The translations under genes and the position numbers were made by a program. This document shows positions 18,662-27,318 of a stretch of 64,000 bases of DNA, piece by piece (position 1 is the first letter of the stretch; each line of letters begins with the position of its first letter). Below the pieces are notes generated by a model. That model was not told where the DNA came from, ran no database searches, and was given only the letters and a program-made list of their open reading frames with translations. Source of the stretch: Kitasatospora humi (GTDB lineage: Bacteria > Actinomycetota > Actinomycetes > Streptomycetales > Streptomycetaceae); NCBI RefSeq assembly GCF_020907985.1, contig NZ_JAJJPA010000009.1, positions 1 through 64,000 of the forward strand, given 5' to 3'.

Positions 18662-19531
18662 CTACCGGTGGTCGTGGATCACTTCGAGGGCGTGCTCGCG
18701 TGCCGGAGCACCGAGCAGGGTGTTCAACTCGTCGAACAGCGCTCCGGCGGTGACGCCGTTCCAGCCCGGCGGCAGCAGGGCGAGCGGCAGGCCGGGGTCG
18801 CGGTAGGGCAGCCGGCGCCATTCGGTGAGCATCGGCAGGTAGAGCTGGAACGCCTGCGCCGGTGGCTTCTCGGTCTCCCGTGCCGCGTCGCGGACCGGCC
18901 GGTAGCGGCGCAGGAAGTCCGAGTAGAGGGCGGTGAGTTCGTCCAGGTCCCACCAGTCGCGCACCTTGGAGCGCAGGTCGCCGAAGGCGAAGTGGTCGCC
19001 GGTGAAGATGTCGACGTACTCGGCGAGGCCGCGCCGCTCCAGGGTTCGGCGGGTCTCGGCCGCCAGGTTCCCCGGCGCGACCCACACCCCCGGCGCGGCG
19101 GTGCCGTAGCCGAGTCGGGTGAGAGTGGTCCTGAGTTCGTGCCGTTTGCCGCGCTCGGACTCCGGGACGGAGAACACCACCACGACCCAGCCGTCCTCGG
19201 CGACCGCGCGGACCCGCTCGAAGATCCGCACGTCGCCCTCGGCGAGGGTCTCCAAGGCCGGCGCCGCGAGCGAGTAGCCGGCGGCGCCCGCATGACGCGT
19301 GCTCTCCAGCACGCCGCGTCGCTTGAGCCGGGAGATCGACGACCGCACGGCCTGCCCCTCCACGCCGAGGTCCGCCATGAGCCGCACGATCGATGCCACG
19401 GAGAGCCAGTTCCGCTCCGCCCTGGCGTACAGGCCGAAGATCGTGATGATCAGCGGCCCGAGGCGGGTGTCCCGGCCGGCCGCCGCCGGCGCTCCGGGCT
19501 GAACCGGCATCGGCCCACTGGCGACGTCCAC
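18662..19531 (-). CDS. PaaX-family transcriptional regulator
   Basis: The 289-aa protein has an N-terminal winged helix (about 24-85, LGPLIITIFGLYARAER through SSISRLKRRGVLE), a central PaaX domain and a C-terminal helical region with WDLDELTALYSDFLRRY. PaaX regulators repress aromatic acid CoA pathways and are released by an aryl-CoA. It is the outermost gene of the divergent catabolic cluster and lies 122 bp downstream of the FAH gene on the same strand. The GTG at 19531 has a GGACGGAG site; an ATG seven codons later is an alternative. It probably responds to the CoA ester made by the ligase at 22774. Confidence 0.9.
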   Translation of the reverse strand: MDVASGPMPVQPGAPAAAGRDTRLGPLIITIFGLYARAERNWLSVASIVRLMADLGVEGQAVRSSISRLKRRGVLESTRHAGAAGYSLAAPALETLAEGDVRIFERVRAVAEDGWVVVVFSVPESERGKRHELRTTLTRLGYGTAAPGVWVAPGNLAAETRRTLERRGLAEYVDIFTGDHFAFGDLRSKVRDWWDLDELTALYSDFLRRYRPVRDAARETEKPPAQAFQLYLPMLTEWRRLPYRDPGLPLALLPPGWNGVTAGALFDELNTLLGAPAREHALEVIHDHR

Positions 19532-19653
19532 TCGCTCCGTCCTTGCTGCTCCGGGCCGCTGTCGACCGTACGATCCCCTCCGCTCGGCAGCCTATCGCCT
19601 CGCGGACGGGCGGTTCGTGCCCGCTCGGGGCCTCCTCGCGGACACGAGGCGCT

Positions 19654-20541
19654 TCACACCAGGGAGGTTGAGACCACGCGGTTGCGGAGCTCACCGAGGC
19701 CGCTGACCCGGGTGACCACCAAGTCGCCCTCCCGCAGGAAGACTTGCGGGTCCCGGGCGCTTCCGATGCCGCTCGGGGTGCCGGTGAGGATGACGTCACC
19801 GGCCCGTAGGGTCATGCCCTGGCTGAGCTCGGCGATGATCCGGCCGAATGAGAAGGCCATGTCGCTGCTGGAGGCGTTCTGCAGCAGGACGCCGTTGACC
19901 TCGCACTGCACCCGCAGGTCGTCGGGCTCGGTCACTTCGTCGGCGGTGGTCAGCCAGGGGCCGAGCGGCATCGTGGCGTCGATGCTCTTGCCCTTCAACC
20001 ACTGTCCGCCGTGCGCCCGTTGGAGGTCGCGCTGGGAGACGTCGTTGGCGACCAGATAGCCGAAGACGTGCTCCCGGGCCTTCTCCTCGGGGATCGACCG
20101 GCCGTCGCGGCCGATGACGAGGGCGATCTCCGCCTCGTAGTCCCACTGGTCGGACAGTCGCGCGTCGAAGGCGATGTCGTCGACGGGGCCGATGACGGTG
20201 TCCGGGCCCTTGGTGAAGAAGGTCGGCCGGGCGGGGCGAGTGACCGGGTCCTGGCCGCCGCGCTTGCCCTGCGACTCCTCGAAGTGGTCCGTGTAGTTCC
20301 AACCGGTGCACAGGACATCGCGGTTGAACCGGCGCAGCGGCGCTTCAAGGCGGACCTCGGAGAGCGGCACCGTCGGCGCACCGGTGAGCGCGCTGCGCGC
20401 CGCGTCGAGGGCGGTCGGGCCGCCGCGGACCAGGTCGTCGACCGTGCCGACGACCTGCGGCAGCAGCGCCACCGCCGCCTCGGGTTCGAGGACGACGCCG
20501 GTGCGGCGGGCGCCGCCCACACTGACAGACGCGAGTTTCAT
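19654..20541 (-). CDS. Fumarylacetoacetate hydrolase-family protein
   Basis: The 295-aa protein has the C-terminal FAH catalytic fold. Metal ligands are visible in DYEAEIALVIGR, substrate/lysine contacts in KGKSIDATMPLGPW, and the GDVILTGTPSGIG signature. Family reactions include hydrolysis of fumarylpyruvate and maleylpyruvate, hydration of 2-hydroxypentadienoate and decarboxylation of oxalocrotonate, all late steps after aromatic ring cleavage. In this cluster it would cut the ring-fission product into central metabolites. ATG at 20541 was preferred over the frame start 8 codons upstream because the family begins MKLAS-like. Confidence 0.9.
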   Translation of the reverse strand: MKLASVSVGGARRTGVVLEPEAAVALLPQVVGTVDDLVRGGPTALDAARSALTGAPTVPLSEVRLEAPLRRFNRDVLCTGWNYTDHFEESQGKRGGQDPVTRPARPTFFTKGPDTVIGPVDDIAFDARLSDQWDYEAEIALVIGRDGRSIPEEKAREHVFGYLVANDVSQRDLQRAHGGQWLKGKSIDATMPLGPWLTTADEVTEPDDLRVQCEVNGVLLQNASSSDMAFSFGRIIAELSQGMTLRAGDVILTGTPSGIGSARDPQVFLREGDLVVTRVSGLGELRNRVVSTSLV

Positions 20542-20650
20542 CCCTGCCGCCCCATGCCTGTGCATCCTTCCTGTTCGTCATCAAGGAACGTCGAGGGTGG
20601 GGCCACTGCCGTGGGGCCACTGCCGTGGCGCCGCAGTGCCGACGAGGCGG

Positions 20651-21070
20651 TCAGCCGGCGGGCCGCACCAGTCGGTCGTCCGGGATCACCGCGACGCCCA
20701 GGATCTCGATCAGGGCTTCGGGCTGCCACAGGGCGGTGCAGCCGATGCCGGCCATCGCCGGGTAGACCGGGCCCGCGAGTTCCCGCCAGACGCGGCCGAT
20801 CTCCTTGCCGTGCGCCTGGTAGTCGGGGATGTCGGTGAGGTAGAGGGTCACGCTGACCAAGTCCTCCGGCCTGCCGCCCACCTCCCGCAGCGTCGTCAGC
20901 ACATTGCTGAACGCCTGACGGAACTGCTCCACGATGCCGCCCGGGACGATCTTCATCTCGGCGTCGAGGGCGGTCTGGCCGCCCAGGTGGAGGATGTTGC
21001 CGGCGAGCGTGCCGTGCGAGTAACCGCTGGGCTTGGGAAGGGAGTTCGGGTTCACGGCGACGGGCGTCAT
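20651..21070 (-). CDS. RidA/YjgF-family protein, possible deaminase
   Basis: The 139-aa protein starts at ATG 21070 with GGAGG. The family core is present (GNILHLGGQTALDAE, QAFSNVLTTLREVGG, LVSVTLYLTDI, and a late AGIGCTALWQPEALIEI). RidA proteins hydrolyse enamines/imines, and the subfamily in aminophenol and 3-hydroxyanthranilate pathways acts as 2-aminomuconate deaminase. Placement beside a FAH hydrolase, a cupin and an anthraniloyl-CoA-type oxygenase makes removal of ammonia from a ring-opened amino acid a good hypothesis. The catalytic arginine expected in RidA imine hydrolases is not obvious, so specificity remains open. Confidence 0.88.
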   Translation of the reverse strand: MTPVAVNPNSLPKPSGYSHGTLAGNILHLGGQTALDAEMKIVPGGIVEQFRQAFSNVLTTLREVGGRPEDLVSVTLYLTDIPDYQAHGKEIGRVWRELAGPVYPAMAGIGCTALWQPEALIEILGVAVIPDDRLVRPAG

Positions 21071-21132
21071 GGCACCTCCGGTGAAGGGCTGCGGCTGGCT
21101 GGTGTGCCGGCTCCAGGCGGGTGGGCCTCCCG

Positions 21133-21143
21133 TATTGACAATA
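21133..21143. promoter_or_regulatory. TATTGACAATA palindrome in divergent promoter region
   Basis: A perfect inverted repeat (TATTG-A-CAATA) lies in the 228-bp gap between the divergent RidA and cupin genes. It includes a consensus-like TTGACA (21135-21140) reading toward the cupin gene and is followed by an unusually AT-rich stretch to 21172. It is a likely operator for the PaaX-type regulator and/or a -35 element. Confidence 0.5.
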
Positions 21144-21298
21144 GATGACGGTGGTGAAAAATACGAGATATCGGTCGCCGCCGACCGCCACGACGCAGCG
21201 GCACCCGCGAACCGCCCGGCCTCAACGTTCCTGCACGGCCGGTGGCCACGACAGCCATCAGCTCGGTGACCCGCCGCTATCGAAACGGAGCCGTACGC

Positions 21299-21781
21299 AT
21301 GGAGCCCGACTTCAGCAAGTACCGCCTGGACGGGGACAATTCGATGTATCGGCTGCCCAACGGCCTGGTCGCGCCCGTGGTGACGCGAGGCGGCACGGAG
21401 CACCAGGGCACCGCCGACTCCGGAGGCGCCGTGCGCGTCTCGGGCGTCAGCATCCAGCACACCCCGGCCACCAAACTCTGGTTCGGCAAGGTCAGCAATG
21501 AACCCGGCTACCGATCGGTCTCCCACCACCACGGCGAGGCCGAGACCGGTGGCTACGTGCTGTCCGGCCGGGGGCGCATCTACTTCGGCGAGAAGTTCGA
21601 GGACTACGTCGACATGGCGGAGGGCGACTGGGTCTTCGTGCCGCCCTTCATGCCCCACGTCGAGTGCAACCTCTCCCGGACCGAGCCGCTGGTGTGGATG
21701 ACCACCCGCACCCCGGAGAACATCGTCGTCAACCTGCCCGACGTCGCCGACACCGACCTGCGGAACTGGCTCGACCGGTGA
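21299..21781 (+). CDS. Single-domain cupin, candidate ring-cleavage dioxygenase
   Basis: The 160-aa protein carries one cupin barrel. Likely metal ligands are H76 and/or H78 with E82 (SHHHGEAETGGYVLSGRG) and H120 (VPPFMPHVE). Size and single barrel resemble 3-hydroxyanthranilate dioxygenase more than the two-barrel gentisate 1,2-dioxygenase (about 350 aa). The gene begins the plus-strand operon, with GGAG 8 bp before the ATG, and its stop overlaps the thioesterase GTG. Context suggests it opens the ring of a hydroxylated aminobenzoate. A non-catalytic cupin cannot be excluded. Confidence 0.8.
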   Translation: MEPDFSKYRLDGDNSMYRLPNGLVAPVVTRGGTEHQGTADSGGAVRVSGVSIQHTPATKLWFGKVSNEPGYRSVSHHHGEAETGGYVLSGRGRIYFGEKFEDYVDMAEGDWVFVPPFMPHVECNLSRTEPLVWMTTRTPENIVVNLPDVADTDLRNWLDR

Positions 21782-22728
21782 GCGCCGATCCGTCGGCCAC
21801 CTCGGCCGTCTCCCCTGCTGCCGTCTCCCGTTCGGCTCCCTCCACCTCGGCCGTCTTCACCTCGGCCGTGACCCTCACGCCGGTCGAGGCCGAGCACTTC
21901 GATCTCGCCTTCACCGCCCTCACCCAGCCCTGCCCCTGGCCCAAGGCCTACGGGGGCGATCTGGTCGCCCAGGCCGCGGCCGCCGCCATGCGCTCGGTGA
22001 CCGACGGCAAGTCGCTGCACTCGATGCACGGCTACTTCCTGCGGCCGGCCGACATCTCGGCCGCGGTGCGCCACGAGGTGGAGCTGCTGCGGGACGGCCG
22101 CGGATACAGCACCCGGCAGGTGCGCGCCTACCAGAACGGCAAGCCGGCCTACGTCTGCCTGGCCAACTTCGCCGCCGGTGAGCCGGGCGGCACCTACCAG
22201 GAGTCCTTCGCCGGCGAGATCCCCGACCCCGAGGAGCTGCCCAGTACGGCCGAGTACCTCGAGCAGCGCCGCGGCGGCACGATGACCGACACCTCGAAGG
22301 AGTACTGGTCCCGCGGCCGGAGCTTCGACATGCGTCATGTGCCGGGACCGGTCTACCTCACCGTCGAGGGCAAGCAGACGCCCCATCAGGCGGTGTGGCT
22401 GAAGCCCTTCGACCCGCTGCGGCCGGTCGAAGGACTGAGCGACGCCCAGCGGGACCTGGCCGCGCTCGCCTACGTGTGCGACTACACGATCCTCGAACCC
22501 GTCCTGCGCGTGCTCGGCCTGGCCTGGGCCGCACCCGGGCTGGTCACCGCGAGCCTGGACCACGCCATGTGGTTCCACCGCCCCGGACCCGTCGACGACT
22601 GGCTGCTCTACGCCCAGGAGGCGGTCGCCGCCGACTCCGGTCGCGGCCTCGGCACCGGCCGCTTCTACACCCGGGACCGCCGGCACCTCGCCACCGTGGC
22701 CCAGGAGGGCATGATCCGCTCCGCCTGA
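21778..22728 (+). CDS. Acyl-CoA thioesterase II (TesB-like)
   Basis: The 316-aa double-hotdog protein shows the first hotdog signature (CPWPKAYGGDLVAQAAAAAM, then SLHSMHGYFLRPAD) and the second (LDHAMWFHRPGPVDDWLLYA, then FYTRDRRHLATVAQEG). It starts at a GTG that overlaps the cupin stop by 4 bp, proof of a shared operon. TesB enzymes hydrolyse acyl-CoA to the free acid. Beside an aryl-CoA ligase and oxygenase, it may release the hydroxylated aromatic acid from CoA before ring cleavage. The N-terminal 30 residues are Ser/Ala/Thr-rich and lie outside the fold. Confidence 0.9.
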   Translation: MSADPSATSAVSPAAVSRSAPSTSAVFTSAVTLTPVEAEHFDLAFTALTQPCPWPKAYGGDLVAQAAAAAMRSVTDGKSLHSMHGYFLRPADISAAVRHEVELLRDGRGYSTRQVRAYQNGKPAYVCLANFAAGEPGGTYQESFAGEIPDPEELPSTAEYLEQRRGGTMTDTSKEYWSRGRSFDMRHVPGPVYLTVEGKQTPHQAVWLKPFDPLRPVEGLSDAQRDLAALAYVCDYTILEPVLRVLGLAWAAPGLVTASLDHAMWFHRPGPVDDWLLYAQEAVAADSGRGLGTGRFYTRDRRHLATVAQEGMIRSA

Positions 22729-22773
22729 CTGCCCGACCGCCGGCGCCGGCGGGCCCTTGGAAGGACCGCTTCC

Positions 22774-24432
22774 TTGTCACTCTCACCCTCGGCACACCAG
22801 GACACCTTCGCCCGCGACCACCTCCCGCCCGCCGACCTGTGGCCCACCATCGAATTCACCACGCCCGAACTCCGGTACCCCGACCGCCTGAACGCCGCCA
22901 CCGAACTCATCGACATCCCCGTCCGCAGGTACGGAGCGGACCGCCCCGCGCTGCTCACCCCGGCCGGCGAGGTCTGGAGCTACGGCCGGCTGCAGACCCG
23001 GGCGAACCAGGTCGCCCAGGTGCTCACCGAGGACCTCGGCCTGGTGCCCGGTCAGCGCGTCCTGCTGCGCTCGCCCAACAACCCCTGGACCGTCGCCTGC
23101 TGGCTCGCCGTGCTCAAGGCCGGGTGCATCGCCGTGACCACCGTGGCCGCGCTCCGCGCCGGCGAACTGGCACCGATCGTCGACCGCACCAGGCCCGCCG
23201 TCGCGCTGGTGGACCACCGGTGCACCGAGGACCTCCAGCACGTCAAGGACACCACCCTGCCCTCGATGAGGATCGTGGAGTACGGCGGCACCGGCCCCGA
23301 AGACCTGGTGGCCCGGGCGACGGCCAAGTCCGGACGCTTCACCAACGTGCGGACCGCGGCCGACGACGTCGCACTCCTCGGCCCCACCTCGGGCAGCACC
23401 GGCGTCCCCAAGATCACCATGCACTTCCACCGGGACCTGCTCTCCATCGACCACACCTTCGGGCGTCCCGTGCTCGGCCTGACGACCGACGACACGGTGG
23501 CCTGCTCCGCACCCCTGGCCTTCACCTTCGGCCTGGGCATGCTCGTCGTCTTCCCGTTGCGGGCCGGCGCGGGTGTGCTGCTGACCGAGTCGGCCACCCC
23601 GCTGCAACTCGCCGAACTCGTCGAGCACAAGCGGGTCACGGTGCTGGCCACCGCGCCCACGGCCTACAAAGCGGTGCTGCGGGAAGGCCAGGAGCAGCGG
23701 CTGCGCGGCCTGCGGGCCGGCATATCCGCCGGCGAACACCTGCCGCGGGACACCTGGGAGCAGCTCCACGAGAGACTCGGGCTCAGAGTCATCGACGGCA
23801 TCGGTACCACCGAACTGCTGCACATCTTCATCTCGGCGGCCGGCGAGGCCATCCGCCCCGGCGCCACCGGACGACCACTGCCCGGCTACCGCGCCACCAT
23901 CCTGGCCCCCGACGGGCACGAGCTGGGCCCCGGCGAGCCCGGGTGGCTCGGCGTCATCGGCCCCGTCGGCTGCCGCTACCTGGACGACCCGCGCCAGCGG
24001 GACTACGTGATGAACGGATGGAACGTCACCGGCGACGTCTTCCACCGCGACCAGGACGGCTACTTCCACTACCAGGCCCGTACCGACGGCATCATCGTCT
24101 CCTCCGGCTACAACATCGGCGGGCCCGAGGTCGAAGCCGCCATCGACACCCACCCCGATGTGCTGGAGTCCGGCGTCGTCGGCAAGCCCGACGCCGAACG
24201 CGGCTCGGTCGTCTGCGCGTTCGTGGTGCTCCGGGACGGCGTGCCGGGCGACGCCGCCAAGGCCGAGGAGATCCAGAACCACGTCAAGCAGGTCCTGGCC
24301 CCCTACAAGTACCCCCGCGACGTGCGCTTCTGCAGCGCCCTGCCACGCAATGCCAACGGCAAACTGCAGCGCTTCGAGCTCCGCAGGATCGTCGACGACG
24401 AGCAGGCCACCGCGCCGGCCGCCGAGCGGTGA
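22774..24432 (+). CDS. Benzoate/2-aminobenzoate-type CoA ligase
   Basis: The 552-aa ANL-superfamily enzyme activates an aromatic acid with ATP and CoA. The phosphate loop is GPTSGSTGVPK (about residue 207). The aromatic CoA ligase motif GTTELLHIFIS, the hinge region DGIIVSSGYNIGGPEVE and the C-terminal adenylation lysine in NANGKLQ are all present. The TTG start at 22774 is supported by GGAAGGA 8 bp upstream. Residues resemble the benzoate-CoA ligase branch, which includes 2-aminobenzoate ligases. The partnered oxygenase favours anthranilate or salicylate as substrate. Confidence 0.9.
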   Translation: MSLSPSAHQDTFARDHLPPADLWPTIEFTTPELRYPDRLNAATELIDIPVRRYGADRPALLTPAGEVWSYGRLQTRANQVAQVLTEDLGLVPGQRVLLRSPNNPWTVACWLAVLKAGCIAVTTVAALRAGELAPIVDRTRPAVALVDHRCTEDLQHVKDTTLPSMRIVEYGGTGPEDLVARATAKSGRFTNVRTAADDVALLGPTSGSTGVPKITMHFHRDLLSIDHTFGRPVLGLTTDDTVACSAPLAFTFGLGMLVVFPLRAGAGVLLTESATPLQLAELVEHKRVTVLATAPTAYKAVLREGQEQRLRGLRAGISAGEHLPRDTWEQLHERLGLRVIDGIGTTELLHIFISAAGEAIRPGATGRPLPGYRATILAPDGHELGPGEPGWLGVIGPVGCRYLDDPRQRDYVMNGWNVTGDVFHRDQDGYFHYQARTDGIIVSSGYNIGGPEVEAAIDTHPDVLESGVVGKPDAERGSVVCAFVVLRDGVPGDAAKAEEIQNHVKQVLAPYKYPRDVRFCSALPRNANGKLQRFELRRIVDDEQATAPAAER

Positions 24433-24445
24433 GAGGAGAATCTCC

Positions 24446-26833
24446 GTGAAGATCGCGATCATCGGGGGTGGCCCCGGCGGCCTCTACTTCGCTGCCCTGA
24501 TGAAACAGCTCGACCCGGCGCACGACGTCACCGTCTGGGAACGCAATGCTCCGGACGACACCTTCGGCTTCGGCGTGGTGTTCTCGGACGAGACGCTCGG
24601 CGGCATCGAGAACGCCGACACCGAATTCGCCACCGCCATGGCCACCCGCTTCGCCCGCTGGACCGACATCGACATCCACCTCCGCGGGCAGAGCCACACC
24701 GTCGGCGGCCAGGGTTTCGCCGCGATGAGCCGCAAGGAGCTGCTCCGGCTGCTGCAGGAGCGCTGCCGCGGCCTCGGCGTGCGCCTGCACTTCTCGACAC
24801 CCGCACCCGACGCGGCCGGCCTGGCCGCCTCCCACGACCTGGTGATCGCCGCCGACGGAGTCAACTCGCAGACCCGTCAGGCGTATTCGGACATCTTCCG
24901 GCCAACCCTGGACCGCCGGCACAACAAGTACATGTGGCTCGGCACGGACTTGGTCTTCGAAGCCTTCCAGTTCTTCATCAAACAGACCGAGTGGGGGACC
25001 ATGCAGGTCCACGGCTACCCCTACTCCGACAGGGGTTCCACCTTCATCGTCGAGATGCACGAGGACGTCTGGCGGCGGGCCGGCTTCGACGCCACCGAGA
25101 ACTCCCACTTCCCGCCGGGTACTTCGGATGACCAGGCGGTCGAACGCATCGCCAGGATCTTCGCCGACGAGCTCGACGGGCACCGGGTGTTCGCCAACAA
25201 CTCCCGGTGGCTCGACTTCACCACCGTGCGCAACGAACGCTGGCACCACGGCAACACCGTCCTCCTCGGCGACGCCGCCCACACCGCGCACTTCTCGATC
25301 GGCTCCGGAACCAAGCTGGCGATGGAGGACGCCCTCGCGCTCGCCGCCTGCCTGCACGAACAGCCCGACCTCCCGGCCGCGTTGACCGCCTACGAGGACG
25401 AGCGCCGACCCGTCGTCGAATCCACCCAACGGGCCGCGCAGGCCTCGCTGGAGTGGTTCGAGAACATCGGCATGTACGTCCACCAGGAGCCGGTGCAGTT
25501 CTGCTTCAACCTGCTCACCCGCTCGCGCCGCATCACCCACGACAACCTGCGCACCCGGGACCCGGAGTTCGCCGACCGCGTCGACCGCGCCTTCGCGGCC
25601 TCCCAGGGGCTCGACGGCGTCGCGCCCGCGATGTTCCAGCCGTTCCGGCTGGGCCGGCTGGAGTTGAAGAACCGGGTCATCGTCTCCCCGATGGACATGT
25701 ACTCCGCGGTCGACGGCATGCCGGGCGACTTCCACCTCGTCCACCTCGGGTCCAAGGCGATGGGCGGCGCCGGGCTGGTGATGACCGAAATGGTGTGCGT
25801 CTCACCCGAGGGTCGCATCACCCCCGGCTGCACCGGCCTGTGGAGCGACGAGCAGCGGGACTCCTGGGCGAGGATCGTCTCCTTCGTCCACCAGCGGAGC
25901 ACCGCCCGGATCGGGCTCCAACTCGGCCATGCGGGCCGCAAGGGCTCCACCCGGCTCATGTGGGAAGGCATGGACGCTCCGCTCGAAAGCGGCGGTTGGG
26001 AGGTCGTCGGCCCGTCACCCCTGCCCTACGGGCCCGGCTCGCCCGTCCCGCGCCAACTCGCCCGCACCGACCTGGACCGGATCGTCGCCGACTTCACCGC
26101 CGCCGCCCGGCGCGGCGCCGAAGCCGGCTTCGACCTGCTCGAACTGCACTGCGCGCACGGCTACTTGCTCTCCTCCTTCCTGTCGCCGATCGCCAACCGG
26201 CGCACCGACGAGTACGGCGGCCCGCTGGTCAACCGCCTCCGCTTCCCCCTGGAGGTGTTCGACGCGGTCCGTGCCGCCTGGCCGGCCGAGCGGCCCGTGA
26301 TCGTCCGCATCTCCGCGACCGACTGGGCGCCGGACGGGAACACCGAGCACGACGCGGTGGAGATCGCCCGCGCCTTCATCGCCCGCGGCGCGGACGCGAT
26401 CGACGTCTCCTCGGGCCAGGTCACCAAGGACGAGCGGCCCGCGTACGGCCGCTCCTACCAGACGCCGTTCGCCGACCGGATCCGCCACGAGGTCGCCGCC
26501 GCCACCGGAACGGCCGTCATCGCGGTGGGCGCCATCGCCTCCTACGACGACGTCAACTCCATCCTCCTGGCCGGCCGCGCCGACCTGTGCGCCATCGGCC
26601 GCACCCACCTCTACGACCCGCAATGGACCCTGCACGCCGCGGCCGAGCAGGACTACCGCGGAGCCGCCGCCGATTGGCCCCTCCAGTTCAGGGCCGGCAG
26701 CCGCAAACCACCGACCGCCCGGACCGACGCCGTGAGGCCGCGCCTGTCGCTGCTGCGCACCGGCGGGGGGAACGACCGGGCCACCGTCCACCTGCGCTGG
26801 ACACCGACCCGTGATCCGGCCCCCGTCGCCTGA
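24446..26833 (+). CDS. Fused aryl-CoA flavin monooxygenase / OYE reductase
   Basis: The 795-aa fusion has two parts. Residues 1 to about 390 form a class A flavin monooxygenase (GGGPGGLYFA dinucleotide fold; GDAAHTAHFSIGSG second FAD motif). Residues about 395-745 form an Old-Yellow-Enzyme barrel (MFQPFRLGRLELKNRV, QLGHAGRKGS, LELHCAHGYLLSSFLSP, NRRTDEYGG). This matches 2-aminobenzoyl-CoA monooxygenase/reductase of Azoarcus evansii. The monooxygenase half alone also matches salicylyl-CoA 5-hydroxylase (SdgC) of Streptomyces WA46. It hydroxylates, and may then reduce, the aryl ring of a CoA thioester. GTG start with GAGAGGAG, 13 bp after the ligase. The last 50 residues are outside both folds. 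Confidence 0.92.
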   Translation: MKIAIIGGGPGGLYFAALMKQLDPAHDVTVWERNAPDDTFGFGVVFSDETLGGIENADTEFATAMATRFARWTDIDIHLRGQSHTVGGQGFAAMSRKELLRLLQERCRGLGVRLHFSTPAPDAAGLAASHDLVIAADGVNSQTRQAYSDIFRPTLDRRHNKYMWLGTDLVFEAFQFFIKQTEWGTMQVHGYPYSDRGSTFIVEMHEDVWRRAGFDATENSHFPPGTSDDQAVERIARIFADELDGHRVFANNSRWLDFTTVRNERWHHGNTVLLGDAAHTAHFSIGSGTKLAMEDALALAACLHEQPDLPAALTAYEDERRPVVESTQRAAQASLEWFENIGMYVHQEPVQFCFNLLTRSRRITHDNLRTRDPEFADRVDRAFAASQGLDGVAPAMFQPFRLGRLELKNRVIVSPMDMYSAVDGMPGDFHLVHLGSKAMGGAGLVMTEMVCVSPEGRITPGCTGLWSDEQRDSWARIVSFVHQRSTARIGLQLGHAGRKGSTRLMWEGMDAPLESGGWEVVGPSPLPYGPGSPVPRQLARTDLDRIVADFTAAARRGAEAGFDLLELHCAHGYLLSSFLSPIANRRTDEYGGPLVNRLRFPLEVFDAVRAAWPAERPVIVRISATDWAPDGNTEHDAVEIARAFIARGADAIDVSSGQVTKDERPAYGRSYQTPFADRIRHEVAAATGTAVIAVGAIASYDDVNSILLAGRADLCAIGRTHLYDPQWTLHAAAEQDYRGAAADWPLQFRAGSRKPPTARTDAVRPRLSLLRTGGGNDRATVHLRWTPTRDPAPVA

Positions 26834-27284
26834 CCCGGTGGACGGCGCGCACCCGGCCCGCGCCGTCCACCGCTGCCACGTCGAATGGATGGACACCGAC
26901 GCGGCCGGCCACCACCACAACACCGCCATCGTCCGGTTCGTCGAAGCCGCAGAGGCCGCTCTCATGCGGGACAGCGGCATCACGGGCTACTTCGGTGCCG
27001 CACCCCGGGTGCGCTACGAGGTCGACTTCAGTGCCCCGCTGTGGTTCGGCCAGCACGTCACGACCGTCCTCACTGTTGAGCGCATCGGGACGTCCTCCCT
27101 CACCCTCCGCTTCGAGGTCTGGGGGGAGCAGACCGACCACCAGCCGCGCTCCCTCGCCGCTGCGGGGCGCATGGTGACCGCCCACGTCCCGGTCGGGCAG
27201 CGCTCCGCCGTGCCGTGGCCCGAGGCGTGGATCGCGGCCTGGCGGAAGGGCGGGTCGCAGTCCCCTCCGCCGGTCCTCCCGTGA
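26811..27284 (+). CDS. Hotdog thioesterase, 4-hydroxybenzoyl-CoA type
   Basis: The 157-aa single-hotdog protein has the family signature VEWMDTDAAGHHHNTAIVRF, including the aspartate normally used in catalysis. It overlaps the fused oxygenase gene by 23 bp and is the last gene of the plus-strand operon. It starts at a GTG at 26811. It is a second thioesterase in the same operon, besides the TesB protein. One may serve pathway chemistry and the other rescue dead-end CoA esters, as in phenylacetate catabolism (PaaI); the assignment between them is open. Confidence 0.88.
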   Translation: MIRPPSPDPVDGAHPARAVHRCHVEWMDTDAAGHHHNTAIVRFVEAAEAALMRDSGITGYFGAAPRVRYEVDFSAPLWFGQHVTTVLTVERIGTSSLTLRFEVWGEQTDHQPRSLAAAGRMVTAHVPVGQRSAVPWPEAWIAAWRKGGSQSPPPVLP

Positions 27285-27318
27285 ACGGGACGGTTCCGCG
27301 CACCCCGGTCAACCGCCC

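Noticed and set aside
21299..21781. Cupin as gentisate 1,2-dioxygenase
   Set aside because: At 160 aa it has a single barrel, half the size of the two-barrel gentisate enzyme, and the ligand pattern fits small cupins better.
18662..27284. Cluster as phenylacetate (paa) catabolism because of PaaX
   Set aside because: No paaABCDE epoxidase, paaK ligase type or paaZ genes are present. The ligase is of benzoate type and the oxygenase is a flavin enzyme.
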